Positions 45,817 through 55,523 are shown, numbered from the stretch's first letter. The stretch is 64,000 bases of DNA from Zoogloea sp021286885 (GCF_041915215.1 NZ_JAYSBV010000019.1); one strand, 5' to 3'. Notes: a model not told the origin generated them from the sequence alone. Numbers and translations: made by a program.

Positions 45817-46941
45817 TCAGAGGTTCTTCAGCCAGAGGCGGAAAGCGTCCCACAGACGGCCAAACCAGCCGGCGGAGGGGACTTCTTCCAGGGCCACCAG
45901 GGGATACTCGCCCACGGGCTTGTCGTTGATGCTCAGTTGCAGGGTGCCCACCGGCTGGCCCTTGGTGAGGGGCGCGAACACGGGCTGCTGGCTGACCACG
46001 TTGGCCTTCAGCTTCTGCGCATCCCCCTTGGGCAGGGAGAGCACGAAATCGTTCAGGAAGCCGACCTTCACGTTGTTCTCGGCACCCTTCCAGACCCGGA
46101 AGTCGCTTACCGCCTGGTTGGCGGAATACACCTTCACCGAGTCGAAGGCCAGATAGCCCCAGTTGAGCAGCTTCTGGGATTCGGCAGCGCGCACGCTGTC
46201 GCTGGTGGTGCCCACCACCACCGAGATCAGGCGGCGGTCGTTGCGCTTGGCGGAGGCGATCAGGCAGTAGCCGGCGCTGTCGGTGTGGCCGGTCTTGACG
46301 CCATCCACAGTGGGATCGGAGAACAGCAGCCGGTTGCGGTTGGGCTGGCGGATCTTGTTGTAGCTGTATTCCTTGATCGAGTAGATCGGGTAGAACTCGG
46401 GGAAGTCGCGGATCAGGGCCTGGGTCAGGGTGGCCAGATCACGCACCGAGGCCAGGTGGCTGGGGCCGGGCAGGCCGGTGGCGTTCTCGTAGTGGGTGTT
46501 CTTCATGCCCAGCTTGGCGGCGGTCTGGTTCATCAGCTGGACGAAGTTTTCTTCGGAGCCGGCGATCAGTTCGGCCAGGGCGACGCAGGCGTCGTTGCCG
46601 GACTGGATGATCATGCCGTGGATCAGCTCATCTACCGTTACGGGCTTGTTGGGTTCGATGAACATCTTGGAGCCGCTGATCTTCCAGGCCTTTGCGGAGA
46701 CCGGCACATCCTGCTGGAGGCTGATGCGCTTTTCCTTGAGGGCGGAGAAGGTCAGGTAGGCCGTCATCAACTTGGTGAGGGACGCTGGCTCGATCTTTTC
46801 ATCGGGCCCCTGGGCGGTGAGGATCTGGCCAGACCCCACATCGACCAGCAGCCAGGCCTTGGCAGCAACGGTGGGCGGGGTCATCTGGGCCAGGGCGAGG
46901 GCCGGGACGAGCAGCAGAAGCAGGATGATGCGGCGCAGCAT
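45817..46941 (-). CDS. dacA: D-alanyl-D-alanine carboxypeptidase (PBP5/6 type)
   Basis: 374 residues from ATG 46941. It has a signal peptide (MLRRIILLLLLVPALALA), then the serine DD-peptidase triad: SLTK with the nucleophile Ser, SGN in IIQSGNDACV, and KTG in DGVKTGHTDSAG. The C-terminal PBP5 beta domain is followed by an amphipathic anchor helix (WFGRLWDAFRLWLKNL). It trims the terminal D-Ala of peptidoglycan stem peptides and is first in the dacA-ybeD-lipB-lipA run. Confidence 0.96.
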   Translation of the reverse strand: MLRRIILLLLLVPALALAQMTPPTVAAKAWLLVDVGSGQILTAQGPDEKIEPASLTKLMTAYLTFSALKEKRISLQQDVPVSAKAWKISGSKMFIEPNKPVTVDELIHGMIIQSGNDACVALAELIAGSEENFVQLMNQTAAKLGMKNTHYENATGLPGPSHLASVRDLATLTQALIRDFPEFYPIYSIKEYSYNKIRQPNRNRLLFSDPTVDGVKTGHTDSAGYCLIASAKRNDRRLISVVVGTTSDSVRAAESQKLLNWGYLAFDSVKVYSANQAVSDFRVWKGAENNVKVGFLNDFVLSLPKGDAQKLKANVVSQQPVFAPLTKGQPVGTLQLSINDKPVGEYPLVALEEVPSAGWFGRLWDAFRLWLKNL

Positions 46942-46969
46942 GATAGGGGATAGAATTGCAAAGAACGCG

Positions 46970-46975
46970 ATTATA
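46970..46975 (-). promoter_or_regulatory. candidate -10 box of dacA
   Basis: TATAAT on the minus strand lies 28 bases upstream of the dacA start. The -35 position is poor (TCGAAA-like), so the call is tentative. Confidence 0.4.
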
Positions 46976-47057
46976 GTCGTCCCCTCGAATCGGTTTCGAC
47001 CCGGATTTGTGTAGGGGTGTAGGGAACTTTCCGGTTCCACCCTTTGTCTGGCTATTT

Positions 47058-47357
47058 ATGATGCTCATGCTGCGCCGCCTCCTTGCCCTGGTTTTTGTTG
47101 CCCTTGCCCTGATCGGGGCAGGTAGCGCCGTGGCCGACGATGCGGATGGAATCGCCAGCACGGTGCAGGAATGCACCCAGGGCGACCTGGCCAGCGTCGA
47201 CCTCCCCGACTGGCCCGAGCCCGAAGATTCTCCGCCCCTGTTCCGCCCGGTGCTGCCCAGTACCGCCGTGGCTCCCGAAGTTCTGGTGCTCCAACCCGGC
47301 CAGCCCCTCGTCTCCCTGCATCACCCCCCGGCTGCACCGCCCCCCAGGCGGGCCTAA
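47058..47357 (+). CDS. small exported protein at the head of the RND efflux operon
   Basis: 99 residues from ATG 47058 (later ATGs at 47061 and 47067 are possible). It has a signal peptide (LLALVFVALALIGAGSAVA) and a short Pro-rich mature part with one cysteine (VQECTQGD) and a terminal SLHHPPAAPPPRRA. I do not recognise the sequence. In position and size it resembles CzcI-type periplasmic proteins found before czcCBA, but similarity is not evident. About 150 bases without a recognisable feature separate it from the TolC-like gene. Confidence 0.6.
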   Translation: MMLMLRRLLALVFVALALIGAGSAVADDADGIASTVQECTQGDLASVDLPDWPEPEDSPPLFRPVLPSTAVAPEVLVLQPGQPLVSLHHPPAAPPPRRA

Positions 47358-47507
47358 GCCTTTCCTTGTTTTCTCCGTAATACCACAGGCATGATTTGCC
47401 CGGCTTGGTTGCGTCTGCGCTGAGCGCGGGGCATGGGCAGGCAGGGCCTGAGCCCTTGTGGTTTGTCCGCTGTTTCCCCGGTTATTTCCCTTCTCAGGGG
47501 TCTTTGA

Positions 47508-48740
47508 ATGTTCAGAAAACTGATTCTGGCTGGGGCCGTGTGCGCCCTGGTCAGCCACGTCCCGGCTGCGCTGGCGGCCGAGGACGTCTATAGCCTTGCC
47601 CGGCTGCGTGAGATGGCCCAGGCCACTCACCCGGTACTTCAGGCCGCCCAGGCCCAGGTCGATGCGGGGCGGGGCCAAGTACAGGCCGCCAGTGCTTATC
47701 CGAATCCCGAACTGGAGTTCCAGACCGGCAAGACCCGCCCCCGCACCAGTGGCGTGACGACGGGCAGTGTCACCAGCCTGGCCGTGACCCAGCGCCTGGA
47801 TCTGCCCTGGCAGCGGGAGGCCCGCATCGGCGCAGCCAGTGCCGGGCTGGAGGCCCTGGAGGCCGAGCGGCGGGGGTTTGAGGTGGATTGGCTGGCCGCC
47901 CTCAACCGGGCCTGGTTTGACTTGCTGCGCCGGGAGGCCGAGCAGCGCGCCACCCAGGAAGACTTGGATCTGGCTGATCAGATCCACGCTAAGGTGGCGG
48001 TGCGGGTTAAGACCGGTGAGTCGCCCCGCTACGAACTCATCAAGGCCGATACCGAGCGCCTCAACGCCCGTAAGAACCGGGATGCGGCAGTGCTGCGGGT
48101 AGCCCAGGCCCGGGCCGCCCTGCGGGCCCGGGTGGGAGGCGCTCTGCCCGAGGATTTCCGTATTGTGGGCTCCCTGCGCGATGTGACTGCGCCGCCGGCC
48201 CTGGAGGAACTGCAGGCCGAAGTGCTCGCCCGCAACCCGGAGTTGCTTGAGGCCCGGGCCCGGGTGCGCCAGGCCGAGCAGCAGCTTGCGCTGGAGCGCC
48301 TGCGTCGTCAGCCCGAGGTGTCCCTCAAGCTGAGCCAGGAGCAAGACCCGGAAATCCGTGACAGCCGCGCCGGGCTGGTGCTCACCGTGCCCCTGTGGGA
48401 TCGGCGTCAGGGCCCGGTGGCCGAAGCTGGCGCCCAGCTCCAGCGCAGCCTGAGCCTGCGCGATGCCCGGCAGCTGGCCCTGCAACAGGCCCTGACGGGG
48501 GCCTACAGCCAGTACGAACAGGCCCGCAACCAGGTGAATGCCCTCGAGAACGGCATCCTGCGGGAAGCCGAGGCCGCCCTCAAGGTGGCCGAAGCCGCCT
48601 ACCGCTTTGGCGAGCGCGGGATTCTGGATTACCTGGATGCCCAGCGCGTGTTCCGCGCCGCCCGGAATGAACTCATCACGGCCCGCCATGAACTGCAACT
48701 GGCGACCATTGAAATCGAACGACTGCGAGCCCTGCCATGA
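47508..48740 (+). CDS. czcC: TolC-family outer membrane efflux protein (CzcC-like)
   Basis: 410 residues with a signal peptide (MFRKLILAGAVCALVSHVPAALA). It shows the two repeated OEP halves with long helices, including ASAYPNPELEFQTG and ERGILDYLDAQRVFRAARNEL, typical of CzcC/CusC-like proteins. It forms the outer membrane duct of a tripartite heavy-metal efflux pump. Its end overlaps the start of the adaptor gene by 4 bases. Confidence 0.92.
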   Translation: MFRKLILAGAVCALVSHVPAALAAEDVYSLARLREMAQATHPVLQAAQAQVDAGRGQVQAASAYPNPELEFQTGKTRPRTSGVTTGSVTSLAVTQRLDLPWQREARIGAASAGLEALEAERRGFEVDWLAALNRAWFDLLRREAEQRATQEDLDLADQIHAKVAVRVKTGESPRYELIKADTERLNARKNRDAAVLRVAQARAALRARVGGALPEDFRIVGSLRDVTAPPALEELQAEVLARNPELLEARARVRQAEQQLALERLRRQPEVSLKLSQEQDPEIRDSRAGLVLTVPLWDRRQGPVAEAGAQLQRSLSLRDARQLALQQALTGAYSQYEQARNQVNALENGILREAEAALKVAEAAYRFGERGILDYLDAQRVFRAARNELITARHELQLATIEIERLRALP

Positions 48741-49909
48741 CCTCTGTTCCCAAGCATTTCAAACACGCTGCCCTGGCCCTGTTGGTGCTGGCCAGCCTGA
48801 ATCTGGCCGGTTGCCAGGATGAGGCCAAGACTTCTCCGGCAGCCAGCGCCGAAAGCCGCGAGGCTGCCGACCCCCGGCTGGTGACGGTGCCCGAGAACTT
48901 TGGCGCCCAGCTCAAGGTGGAAGCGCTCAGCAAGGCGCCGGTGGCCGACACCCTGAGCGTGGCGGGCAAGGTGGATTTTGATCAGAGCCGCCTGACCCGG
49001 ATCGGTGCCAGTGTGACCGGGCGCATTACCGAGATTCAGGTGTTTCCTGGCCAGCCAGTGCAGGTGGGGGATAGCCTCGCGGTGCTCAACAGCACCGAAC
49101 TGGGCCAGGCCCAGCTTAATTACCTGAAGGCTCGGGCCCAGGCGGATCTGCAGGCCCGCAGCGTGGAGCGGGCACGCCAGTTGTTTGCCGCCGACGTGAT
49201 CGGCCAGGCCGAACTTCAGCGTCGCGAAAGCGAGTTGGCGGTGGCTTCTGCCGAGCAGCGGGGGGCCGCTGATCAGCTCAAGGTGCTGGGGGTGAGTCCG
49301 GCGGCCATCAACCGGCTGGGCAGCAGCGGGGCTATCAATTCGGTGAGCACCGTGGCGGCCACCATTGCTGGAACGGTGGTGGAGCGGAACGTGACCGTCG
49401 GTCAGGTGGTGCAGCCGGCGGAATCCCTGTTTGTGGTGGCTGATCTGGCCCGGGTCTGGGTCACGGCGGAGGTGCCGGAGCAGCAAGCGGCCCAAGTGCG
49501 TGCCGGTCAGGTGGTGGATATCGACGTGCCGGCCCTTGGGGAGCGCCTGCGAGGCAAACTGATCTATGTGGCCGATACGGTGAATCCTGATACCCGAACT
49601 CTGGCGGTGCGCAGTGAGCTGGACAACAAGGATCGCCGCCTCAAGCCGGCCATGCTGGCCACCATGCTGATTCAGGCCGCGCCCATGGAGCGCCTGGTGG
49701 TGCCTGCCCGGGCAGTGGTGCGGGAAGGAGATGCCGACCATGTGTTCGTGGAGCAGGCCGCTGGCCGCTTCCGTCTGACCCCGGTCAAGCTTGGGCCCGA
49801 TGCGGATGGGCGACGGGCGGTGTTGAGCGGCCTGGAGGCTGGCCAGCGGGTGCTGACCGATGGGGCCTTCCATCTGAACAACGAGCGCAAGCGCAAAGAG
49901 CTGGAGTGA
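48737..49909 (+). CDS. czcB: RND efflux periplasmic adaptor (CzcB-like lipoprotein)
   Basis: 390 residues. The signal peptide ends in a lipobox (LNLAGC), so it is probably an inner-membrane-anchored lipoprotein. Barrel-sandwich and alpha-hairpin segments (VTGRITEIQVFPGQPVQVGD, AQADLQARSVERARQLF) and a C-terminal membrane-proximal domain are typical of HlyD/CusB adaptors. It links pump and outer membrane channel. It overlaps the CzcC-like gene and is 9 bases before the pump gene. Confidence 0.93.
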   Translation: MTSVPKHFKHAALALLVLASLNLAGCQDEAKTSPAASAESREAADPRLVTVPENFGAQLKVEALSKAPVADTLSVAGKVDFDQSRLTRIGASVTGRITEIQVFPGQPVQVGDSLAVLNSTELGQAQLNYLKARAQADLQARSVERARQLFAADVIGQAELQRRESELAVASAEQRGAADQLKVLGVSPAAINRLGSSGAINSVSTVAATIAGTVVERNVTVGQVVQPAESLFVVADLARVWVTAEVPEQQAAQVRAGQVVDIDVPALGERLRGKLIYVADTVNPDTRTLAVRSELDNKDRRLKPAMLATMLIQAAPMERLVVPARAVVREGDADHVFVEQAAGRFRLTPVKLGPDADGRRAVLSGLEAGQRVLTDGAFHLNNERKRKELE

Positions 49910-49918
49910 GGCCCGATC

Positions 49919-52900
49919 ATGATTGAAGCCCTTGTCCGTGCCGCATTGCGCCAGCGCCTGGTGGTGGTGGTGCTGGCGGTCGTGTTGCTGGCCTTTGGCC
50001 TGAACGCGGCGCACCACCTGTCGGTGGATGCCTTTCCTGATGTGACCAATGTGCAGGTCCAGATCGCCACCGAGGCCAAGGGGCGTTCCCCCGAGGAGGT
50101 GGAGCGCTTTGTGACCGTGCCCCTCGAAATCGCGATGACCGGCCTGCCCGGCCTGACCGAGATGCGCTCCCTCAACAAGCCGGGCCTGTCGCTGATCACC
50201 CTGGTGTTTACCGATCAGACCGACGTGTATTTCGCCCGCCAGTTGGTGATGGAGCGCCTGCTGGAGGCCGGCAGCCGGATGCCCCAGGGGGTGGTGCCGG
50301 TGCTGGGCCCCGTGTCCACGGGGCTGGGGGAGGTGTATCAATACACCCTCGACAAGCCCGATGACGGCACCCGGGAACTCACCGAAAAGGAGCTGACCGA
50401 GCGCCGCATCGTGCAGGATTGGGTGGTGCGGCCCTTGCTGCGCTCCATCCCCGGGGTGGCTGAGATCAACTCCCAGGGCGGTTTCGTGCGCCAGTACCAA
50501 GTGCTGGTGAACCCGGATCGGCTGCGCCACTACGGGCTTTCGATCCGCGAAGTGTATGAGGCGGTGGGGCGCAACAACGCCAACTCCGGCGGCGGCGTGC
50601 TGCCCCAGTACGCGGAGCAATACCTGATCCGGGGGGTGGGCCTGGTGCGCAGCCTGGACGACATCGGCGCCATCGTGCTCAAGGAGGTGGGCGGTACCCC
50701 CGTGTATGTGCGCGACGTGGCCGAGGTCAGCTTTGGCCATGAGGTGCGCCAGGGGGCGGTGCTCAAGAACGGCGACACCGAGGCGGTGGGCGGCATTGTG
50801 ATGATGCTGCGCGGCGGTAACGCCAAAGAGGTGGTGAGCCGGATCAAGACCCGGGTGGCCGAGATCAACGCCAAGGGCATGCTGCCCGACGGGCTCCAGA
50901 TCGTGCCCTACTACGACCGCTCCGAGCTGGTGGATGCGGCCTTGTGGACGGTCAGCAAGGTGCTGATCGAAGGCATCGCGCTGGTGGTGGTGATTCTGCT
51001 GCTCTTCCTGGGGGATGTGCGCTCCAGCCTGATCGTGGTGGCGACCCTGGTGCTGACGCCGCTGCTGACCTTCATGGCCATGAACCATTACGGCATCTCG
51101 GCCAACCTGATGTCTTTGGGCGGCCTGGCGATTGCGATTGGCCTGATGGTGGATGGCTCGGTGGTGGTGGTGGAGAACGCCTTTGCCCGCCTGGGCCATG
51201 CTGCCGAGCGGGGCGAGAGCAAGGTGCGCATCGTGTTTGACGCGGTGCGCGAGGTGGCGACCCCGGTGATCTTCGGGGTGAGCATCATCATCCTGGTGTT
51301 CCTGCCCCTGATGACCCTGCAGGGCATGGAGGGCAAGATGTTCGCCCCCCTGGCCTACACCATCGCGATTGCGCTGGCGGTCTCCCTGTTCCTGTCCCTC
51401 ACCCTGACCCCGGTGCTGTCTTCCTACCTGCTCAAGGGCGGCGCGGAGCACGATACCTGGCTGATTGCCCGGATCAAGGCGCCCTACCTGCGTCTGCTCC
51501 ATCTGGCCCTGGCCAACGGGCGCAAGACGGTGGTGGTGAGTGCGGTGGTGCTGGTGGGCACCTTGAGCCTGTTCCCGCTACTGGGGACGGCTTTCATCCC
51601 TGACATGCGCGAAGGTTCCATCGTGCCCGGGGTGGTGCGGGTGCCCAACATCTCGCTGGAAGAGTCCCTGCGCATGGAAAAGCAGGCGATGAAGCTGGTG
51701 ATGGAAGTGCCCGGGGTGAAATCGGCGGTGTCCAGCGTCGGGCGGGGTGAATCCCCGGCAGACCCCCAGGGCCAGAACGAATCCACCCCCATCGTGAGCC
51801 TCAAGCCCCGAGACGAGTGGCCCGCCGGCTGGACCCAGGATGACATCGCGAATGCAATCCGGGAAAAGCTCCAGGTGCTGCCCGGCGCCCAGGTGGTGAT
51901 GGCCCAGCCCATTTCCGCCCGGGTGGCCGAGATGGTGACCGGGGTGCGCTCGGATGTGGCGATCAAGGTGTTTGGCGATGATCTGGACGAGCTCAAGCGC
52001 AAGGCCGACGAGATTGCCCGGGTGGCAGGCGGCGTGGCCGGGGCGATGGACATCCGGGTGGAGCGGGTCACCGGCCAGCAGTACCTGGCCATCGAGATCG
52101 ACCGCCAGGCGATTGCGCGCCACGGGCTGAACGTCTCCGACGTGAACGACATGATCGAGGTCGCCATTGGCGGCAAGCCGGCTACCGAGGTGTTCGAGGG
52201 CGAGCGCCGCTTTGCGGCGGTGGTGCGCCTGCCGGAAGCTTTCCGGGATAACACCGAGAAGATTGGCAACATCCTGCTCACCACCCCCAGCGGGGTGCCG
52301 GTGGCGCTGGAAAGTCTCGCCACCATCAAGGTGATGGACGGCCCGGCCCAGGTCTCCCGGGAACTGGCCAAGCGTCGGATCGTGGTGGGGGTGAATGTGC
52401 AGGGCCGGGACTTGGGCAGTTTTGTGGAAGAACTGCGCCGCAGCGTGGATGCCCAGGTGCCGCTCAAGGAAGGCTATTACCTGGAGTGGGGCGGCCAGTT
52501 CCAGAACCTGGAGCGGGCCATGGGCCACCTGTCGGTCATCATCCCGGTGACGGTGGGTGCGATCTTCTTCCTGCTCTTTTTGCTGTTCGGCTCCCTCAAG
52601 CTGGCCAGCCTCATCATCCTGGTGTTGCCCTTTGCCAGTGTGGGTGGGGTGCTCGGCCTGCTGGTGACGGGCGAATACCTGTCGGTGCCGGCCTCGGTGG
52701 GCTTCATCGCCCTGTGGGGGATTGCGGTGCTGAACGGGGTGGTGCTGGTGAGTTGCATCCGGGGGCTGCGCAGCGAGGGCATGTCCCTGGCCGAGGCGGT
52801 GGAGCACGGTGCAGTCCACCGTTTCCGCCCGGTGATGATGACCGCCACGGTCGCCCTGCTGGCCCTGATCCCCTTCCTGTTCGCCACCGGGCCGGGCTCC

Positions 52901-53020
52901 GAGGTCCAGCGTCCCCTCGCCATTGTGGTGATTGGGGGGCTGATTACCTCCACCCTGCTCACCCTGGTGGTGCTGCCCACCCTCTATCGCTGGTTTGACG
53001 ATCAGCCCTACGAAGCATGA
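49919..53020 (+). CDS. czcA: heavy-metal RND efflux pump (CzcA/CusA family)
   Basis: 1033 residues with 12 membrane segments and two large periplasmic loops. The HME-family start (HHLSVDAFPDVTNVQVQI) and the fourth-helix motif AIAIGLMVDGSVVVVENAFARL are clear. The Asp and Glu of DGSxxxxEN are kept, but the first Asp of the zinc-type DFG motif is Ile-Gly, so a simple Zn/Co/Cd assignment is unsafe and another divalent or monovalent metal is possible. Proton-driven export from periplasm or cytoplasm is the expected role. A PII-like gene follows after 56 bases. Confidence 0.94.
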   Translation: MIEALVRAALRQRLVVVVLAVVLLAFGLNAAHHLSVDAFPDVTNVQVQIATEAKGRSPEEVERFVTVPLEIAMTGLPGLTEMRSLNKPGLSLITLVFTDQTDVYFARQLVMERLLEAGSRMPQGVVPVLGPVSTGLGEVYQYTLDKPDDGTRELTEKELTERRIVQDWVVRPLLRSIPGVAEINSQGGFVRQYQVLVNPDRLRHYGLSIREVYEAVGRNNANSGGGVLPQYAEQYLIRGVGLVRSLDDIGAIVLKEVGGTPVYVRDVAEVSFGHEVRQGAVLKNGDTEAVGGIVMMLRGGNAKEVVSRIKTRVAEINAKGMLPDGLQIVPYYDRSELVDAALWTVSKVLIEGIALVVVILLLFLGDVRSSLIVVATLVLTPLLTFMAMNHYGISANLMSLGGLAIAIGLMVDGSVVVVENAFARLGHAAERGESKVRIVFDAVREVATPVIFGVSIIILVFLPLMTLQGMEGKMFAPLAYTIAIALAVSLFLSLTLTPVLSSYLLKGGAEHDTWLIARIKAPYLRLLHLALANGRKTVVVSAVVLVGTLSLFPLLGTAFIPDMREGSIVPGVVRVPNISLEESLRMEKQAMKLVMEVPGVKSAVSSVGRGESPADPQGQNESTPIVSLKPRDEWPAGWTQDDIANAIREKLQVLPGAQVVMAQPISARVAEMVTGVRSDVAIKVFGDDLDELKRKADEIARVAGGVAGAMDIRVERVTGQQYLAIEIDRQAIARHGLNVSDVNDMIEVAIGGKPATEVFEGERRFAAVVRLPEAFRDNTEKIGNILLTTPSGVPVALESLATIKVMDGPAQVSRELAKRRIVVGVNVQGRDLGSFVEELRRSVDAQVPLKEGYYLEWGGQFQNLERAMGHLSVIIPVTVGAIFFLLFLLFGSLKLASLIILVLPFASVGGVLGLLVTGEYLSVPASVGFIALWGIAVLNGVVLVSCIRGLRSEGMSLAEAVEHGAVHRFRPVMMTATVALLALIPFLFATGPGSEVQRPLAIVVIGGLITSTLLTLVVLPTLYRWFDDQPYEA

Positions 53021-53076
53021 TGCCAGCGCTGGGGTGGCCTGGAGGCTGCCCCAGCGTGGGTATGAGGAGAACTGAA

Positions 53077-53418
53077 ATGAAAGAAATCCGTGCCGTGATC
53101 CGGCCCCAGAAGTTGGGTCGCCTGCGCGAAGTCTTGCGGGCGGTGCCCGGTTTTCCGGGAATGACCATTTCCCGGGCCCAGGGCTGCGGTTCCTCGGTCC
53201 GCCACATCCCCCACAACGTCAAGGAAGAACTGGTGGACTTCACCGACAAGGTGCGGGTGGAAATCATCGCTCCGGATGAGTTGGTGGATGTGCTGGTGGA
53301 TCGGATCGTCCAGGTCGCCGCCACCGGCCAGACCGGCGATGGGCTGGTTTGGGTGGTGGAGGTGCAGCGCGCCGTGTTTGTGCGCAAGGTGATGGGCGGC
53401 GGCACCCCGCCGGCTTAA
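53077..53418 (+). CDS. PII-like regulatory protein of the metal-efflux operon
   Basis: 113 residues from ATG 53077 with GAGGAGA upstream. It has the PII fold wording MKEIRAVIRPQKLGRLREVL and the C-terminal IVQVAATGQTGDGLVWV phosphate-binding region. The T-loop region (RAQGCGSSVRHIPHNVKEEL) lacks the uridylylated Tyr of GlnB and has a Cys and two His. It fits the PII group known to be encoded beside heavy-metal pumps, perhaps sensing nucleotides or metal. It ends the operon before a convergent hairpin. Confidence 0.92.
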   Translation: MKEIRAVIRPQKLGRLREVLRAVPGFPGMTISRAQGCGSSVRHIPHNVKEELVDFTDKVRVEIIAPDELVDVLVDRIVQVAATGQTGDGLVWVVEVQRAVFVRKVMGGGTPPA

Positions 53419-53447
53419 GCGTGGCAGGCGCAGCGCACGGTATGTAG

Positions 53448-53473
53448 CAAGGGGCGCTCTTGGGCGCCCCTTG
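53448..53473. terminator. hairpin between the PII-like and TonB receptor genes
   Basis: CAAGGGGCGC pairs perfectly with GCGCCCCTTG around a TCTTGG loop, between two convergent genes. It lacks a T-run, so efficiency as an intrinsic terminator is uncertain. Confidence 0.55.
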
Positions 53474-53498
53474 TGCATGGGTGGGTAGGTCGTGGGGT

Positions 53499-55523
53499 TC
53501 AGAGCCCCATGGTAAGACCCAGCCAGACCATCCGGGGAGCGTAATTAACGGGGCCTTCTGGATGCATGACCTGCTCGGAGCGGTCGGCGATTTCCTGGTG
53601 GCGGCTCCCGAGGTTAATCGCATTCAGGCTGATTTCTGCCGGATTCTGGCCAATATGCAGGCGTTTGGCGATGCGCACGTCGGCGGTGGTGTAGGGCTTG
53701 GACATGTACTCATAGCCGGGCACATAACCGTCCCCCCCGGCCAGGGAGCCGATGCGCAGCACGCTGACGGTGGTAGTCCAGCCGCCATCGTATTCCTGAA
53801 GCCAGCTTGCACTGAGCGTATAGGGGGATGTGCGCTGGGATACGGCCGTGGAGGTGGTATTGCGCTGGGTCAGGCTGTGATTGAAGCGGATCTCGCCCCC
53901 TGCCCAGGGGTGGGTCTGGATCTGGTATTCAACCCCGTTCAGGATGACGGGTGTATCCAGGTTCACGAACTGGGTGGTGTAAAGGGGCAGGGGTAGGTTG
54001 CCAGCGGGCGAAACCAGGGTGCGGCGTACCATGAAATCTTCGATCCGCTCCCGGAACAGGCGCACATCCACGGTTGTATCCAGGGGGCGGAAGCGGCCCA
54101 GGTAGCCCGCTTCGATGGTGTCCACATGGGGGGTGCGCAACGCGTGGCTGGGTAGATAGGGCCAAGCGACCAAGGTGCCGGTGGTGGGCTCATACACCCG
54201 CAGGCTGCTGTACAGGTTGAAGGTGTTGCTCTGCTGCCAGGCGCGGGCATAGCCAGCGCGCAGGGTATGACCTTGGGCCACTTGCCAGTTGATGAAGGCG
54301 CGGGGGCTGAATTGGGGCACCCGAGCCCCATCTTTTTCCAGCAGACCGCCCAGGTTGAGCTGCCAATCCTTGCTCAGGTGCCAGTCCAGGTTGGAGAAGG
54401 CCCGATACAGGTATTGGGTCGGGGGGTCGCCATCCATGAACAGAAAGGGACTGTGCACCATGTCGCGTCGGGTTTCCAGACCCCAGACCATCCGGGCCGC
54501 ATCGTTCAAAGCAAAGCGGTGCTGGAGTTCCAGATTGGTGCGGTCGCTGCTGCGATTTCGGTTGAGGGGCACCAGGATGTCCAGCGCGGGCAGGCCAGAG
54601 GCAACCCAGGCTTCCCGTGTGTTGTCGTGGTTGTTGTAGAAATTCAGCAGCCATTCCTCATCTTCGCTGAGGGTGCGGCGCCAGGTGAGGTGTACCGTGC
54701 TGTTGTCGGTGGAGCTGGTGCGCAGGCCATTATTGTCGAACAGGGTGTCGTCGTAGCCCTGGCCGCGCCGACTGCGGTTGAAGCCCGCCCGCAGGGTGAG
54801 TTCGTCCTGACCGTTGAGTCGGTAATCGGTGCGTAGGTTGACGGTCTGACTGTCGCTCTTGTCGTAGATATGCTCAAAGCCCTGGTCGCGGCTGGAGGCA
54901 AAGGACAGGCGTGTGCCCATGCTTTCATTGCCACCGGTCCAGGTGAGGCGGGTGTCGACAATGCCTCGGTTACCCAGGTTGAAGGCGGCCGAACTGCCGC
55001 GATCCTGGCTGGTGTGGCGGGTGATGATGTTGATGACCCCCAGGAAGGCATTCGCACCGTAGGCATTTGAATTGGTGCCGCGCACGACCTCGATCCGTTC
55101 AACCTCGTCGAGGGTGATGGGCAGAGCCGACCAGTCGGCGCCGCCGAACGTGTTGGGGGTATAGACCGAACGCCCGTCGATGAGCACCTGAAGCTCGGCC
55201 GGATAGTCACTGCTCAGCCCATGGTACGTGACCCAGTGCCGGTGGCCCCGCTCCTGGCCCACTTGCATGCCGGGTACCAAGCGTAGTACTCGGGCCAGAT
55301 CCCGGTAGCCTGTGGCGCGGATGAAGTCCCGATCCAGCACGGTTACAGCCCCCGGTGCTTCATTCAAAGCCTGGGGCAGACGGGATGCAGATAAAACGGT
55401 GGGCAGCTCTTCAAAAAAAGGAGCCTCTGCCTCCAGGGGGTCGGAGGCAGCGGTCACCTGGGGGGCCACAAGCAGGCCCGCCAGCGTGGCGGACAGCGCC
55501 CGCCGTGAGAGCGACAAGGACAT
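53499..55523 (-). CDS. TonB-dependent outer membrane receptor
   Basis: 674 residues from ATG 55523. Signal peptide (RRALSATLAGLLVAPQVTAA), then a TonB-box-like ELPTVLSASRLPQ, and a plug domain with APGAVTVLDRDFIRATGY, LIDGRSVYTP and VERIEVVRGTNSNAYGANA. The 22-strand barrel follows, ending in the aromatic-rich MVWLGLTMGL. The form resembles colicin I/vitamin B12-type receptors; substrate unknown. It is monocistronic and convergent with the metal-efflux operon. Confidence 0.93.
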   Translation of the reverse strand: MSLSLSRRALSATLAGLLVAPQVTAASDPLEAEAPFFEELPTVLSASRLPQALNEAPGAVTVLDRDFIRATGYRDLARVLRLVPGMQVGQERGHRHWVTYHGLSSDYPAELQVLIDGRSVYTPNTFGGADWSALPITLDEVERIEVVRGTNSNAYGANAFLGVINIITRHTSQDRGSSAAFNLGNRGIVDTRLTWTGGNESMGTRLSFASSRDQGFEHIYDKSDSQTVNLRTDYRLNGQDELTLRAGFNRSRRGQGYDDTLFDNNGLRTSSTDNSTVHLTWRRTLSEDEEWLLNFYNNHDNTREAWVASGLPALDILVPLNRNRSSDRTNLELQHRFALNDAARMVWGLETRRDMVHSPFLFMDGDPPTQYLYRAFSNLDWHLSKDWQLNLGGLLEKDGARVPQFSPRAFINWQVAQGHTLRAGYARAWQQSNTFNLYSSLRVYEPTTGTLVAWPYLPSHALRTPHVDTIEAGYLGRFRPLDTTVDVRLFRERIEDFMVRRTLVSPAGNLPLPLYTTQFVNLDTPVILNGVEYQIQTHPWAGGEIRFNHSLTQRNTTSTAVSQRTSPYTLSASWLQEYDGGWTTTVSVLRIGSLAGGDGYVPGYEYMSKPYTTADVRIAKRLHIGQNPAEISLNAINLGSRHQEIADRSEQVMHPEGPVNYAPRMVWLGLTMGL

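Noticed and set aside
48629..51502. 957-codon minus-strand frame opposite the RND genes
   Set aside because: Antisense to the adaptor and pump genes, with His/Gln/Gly-rich content and no plausible start site.
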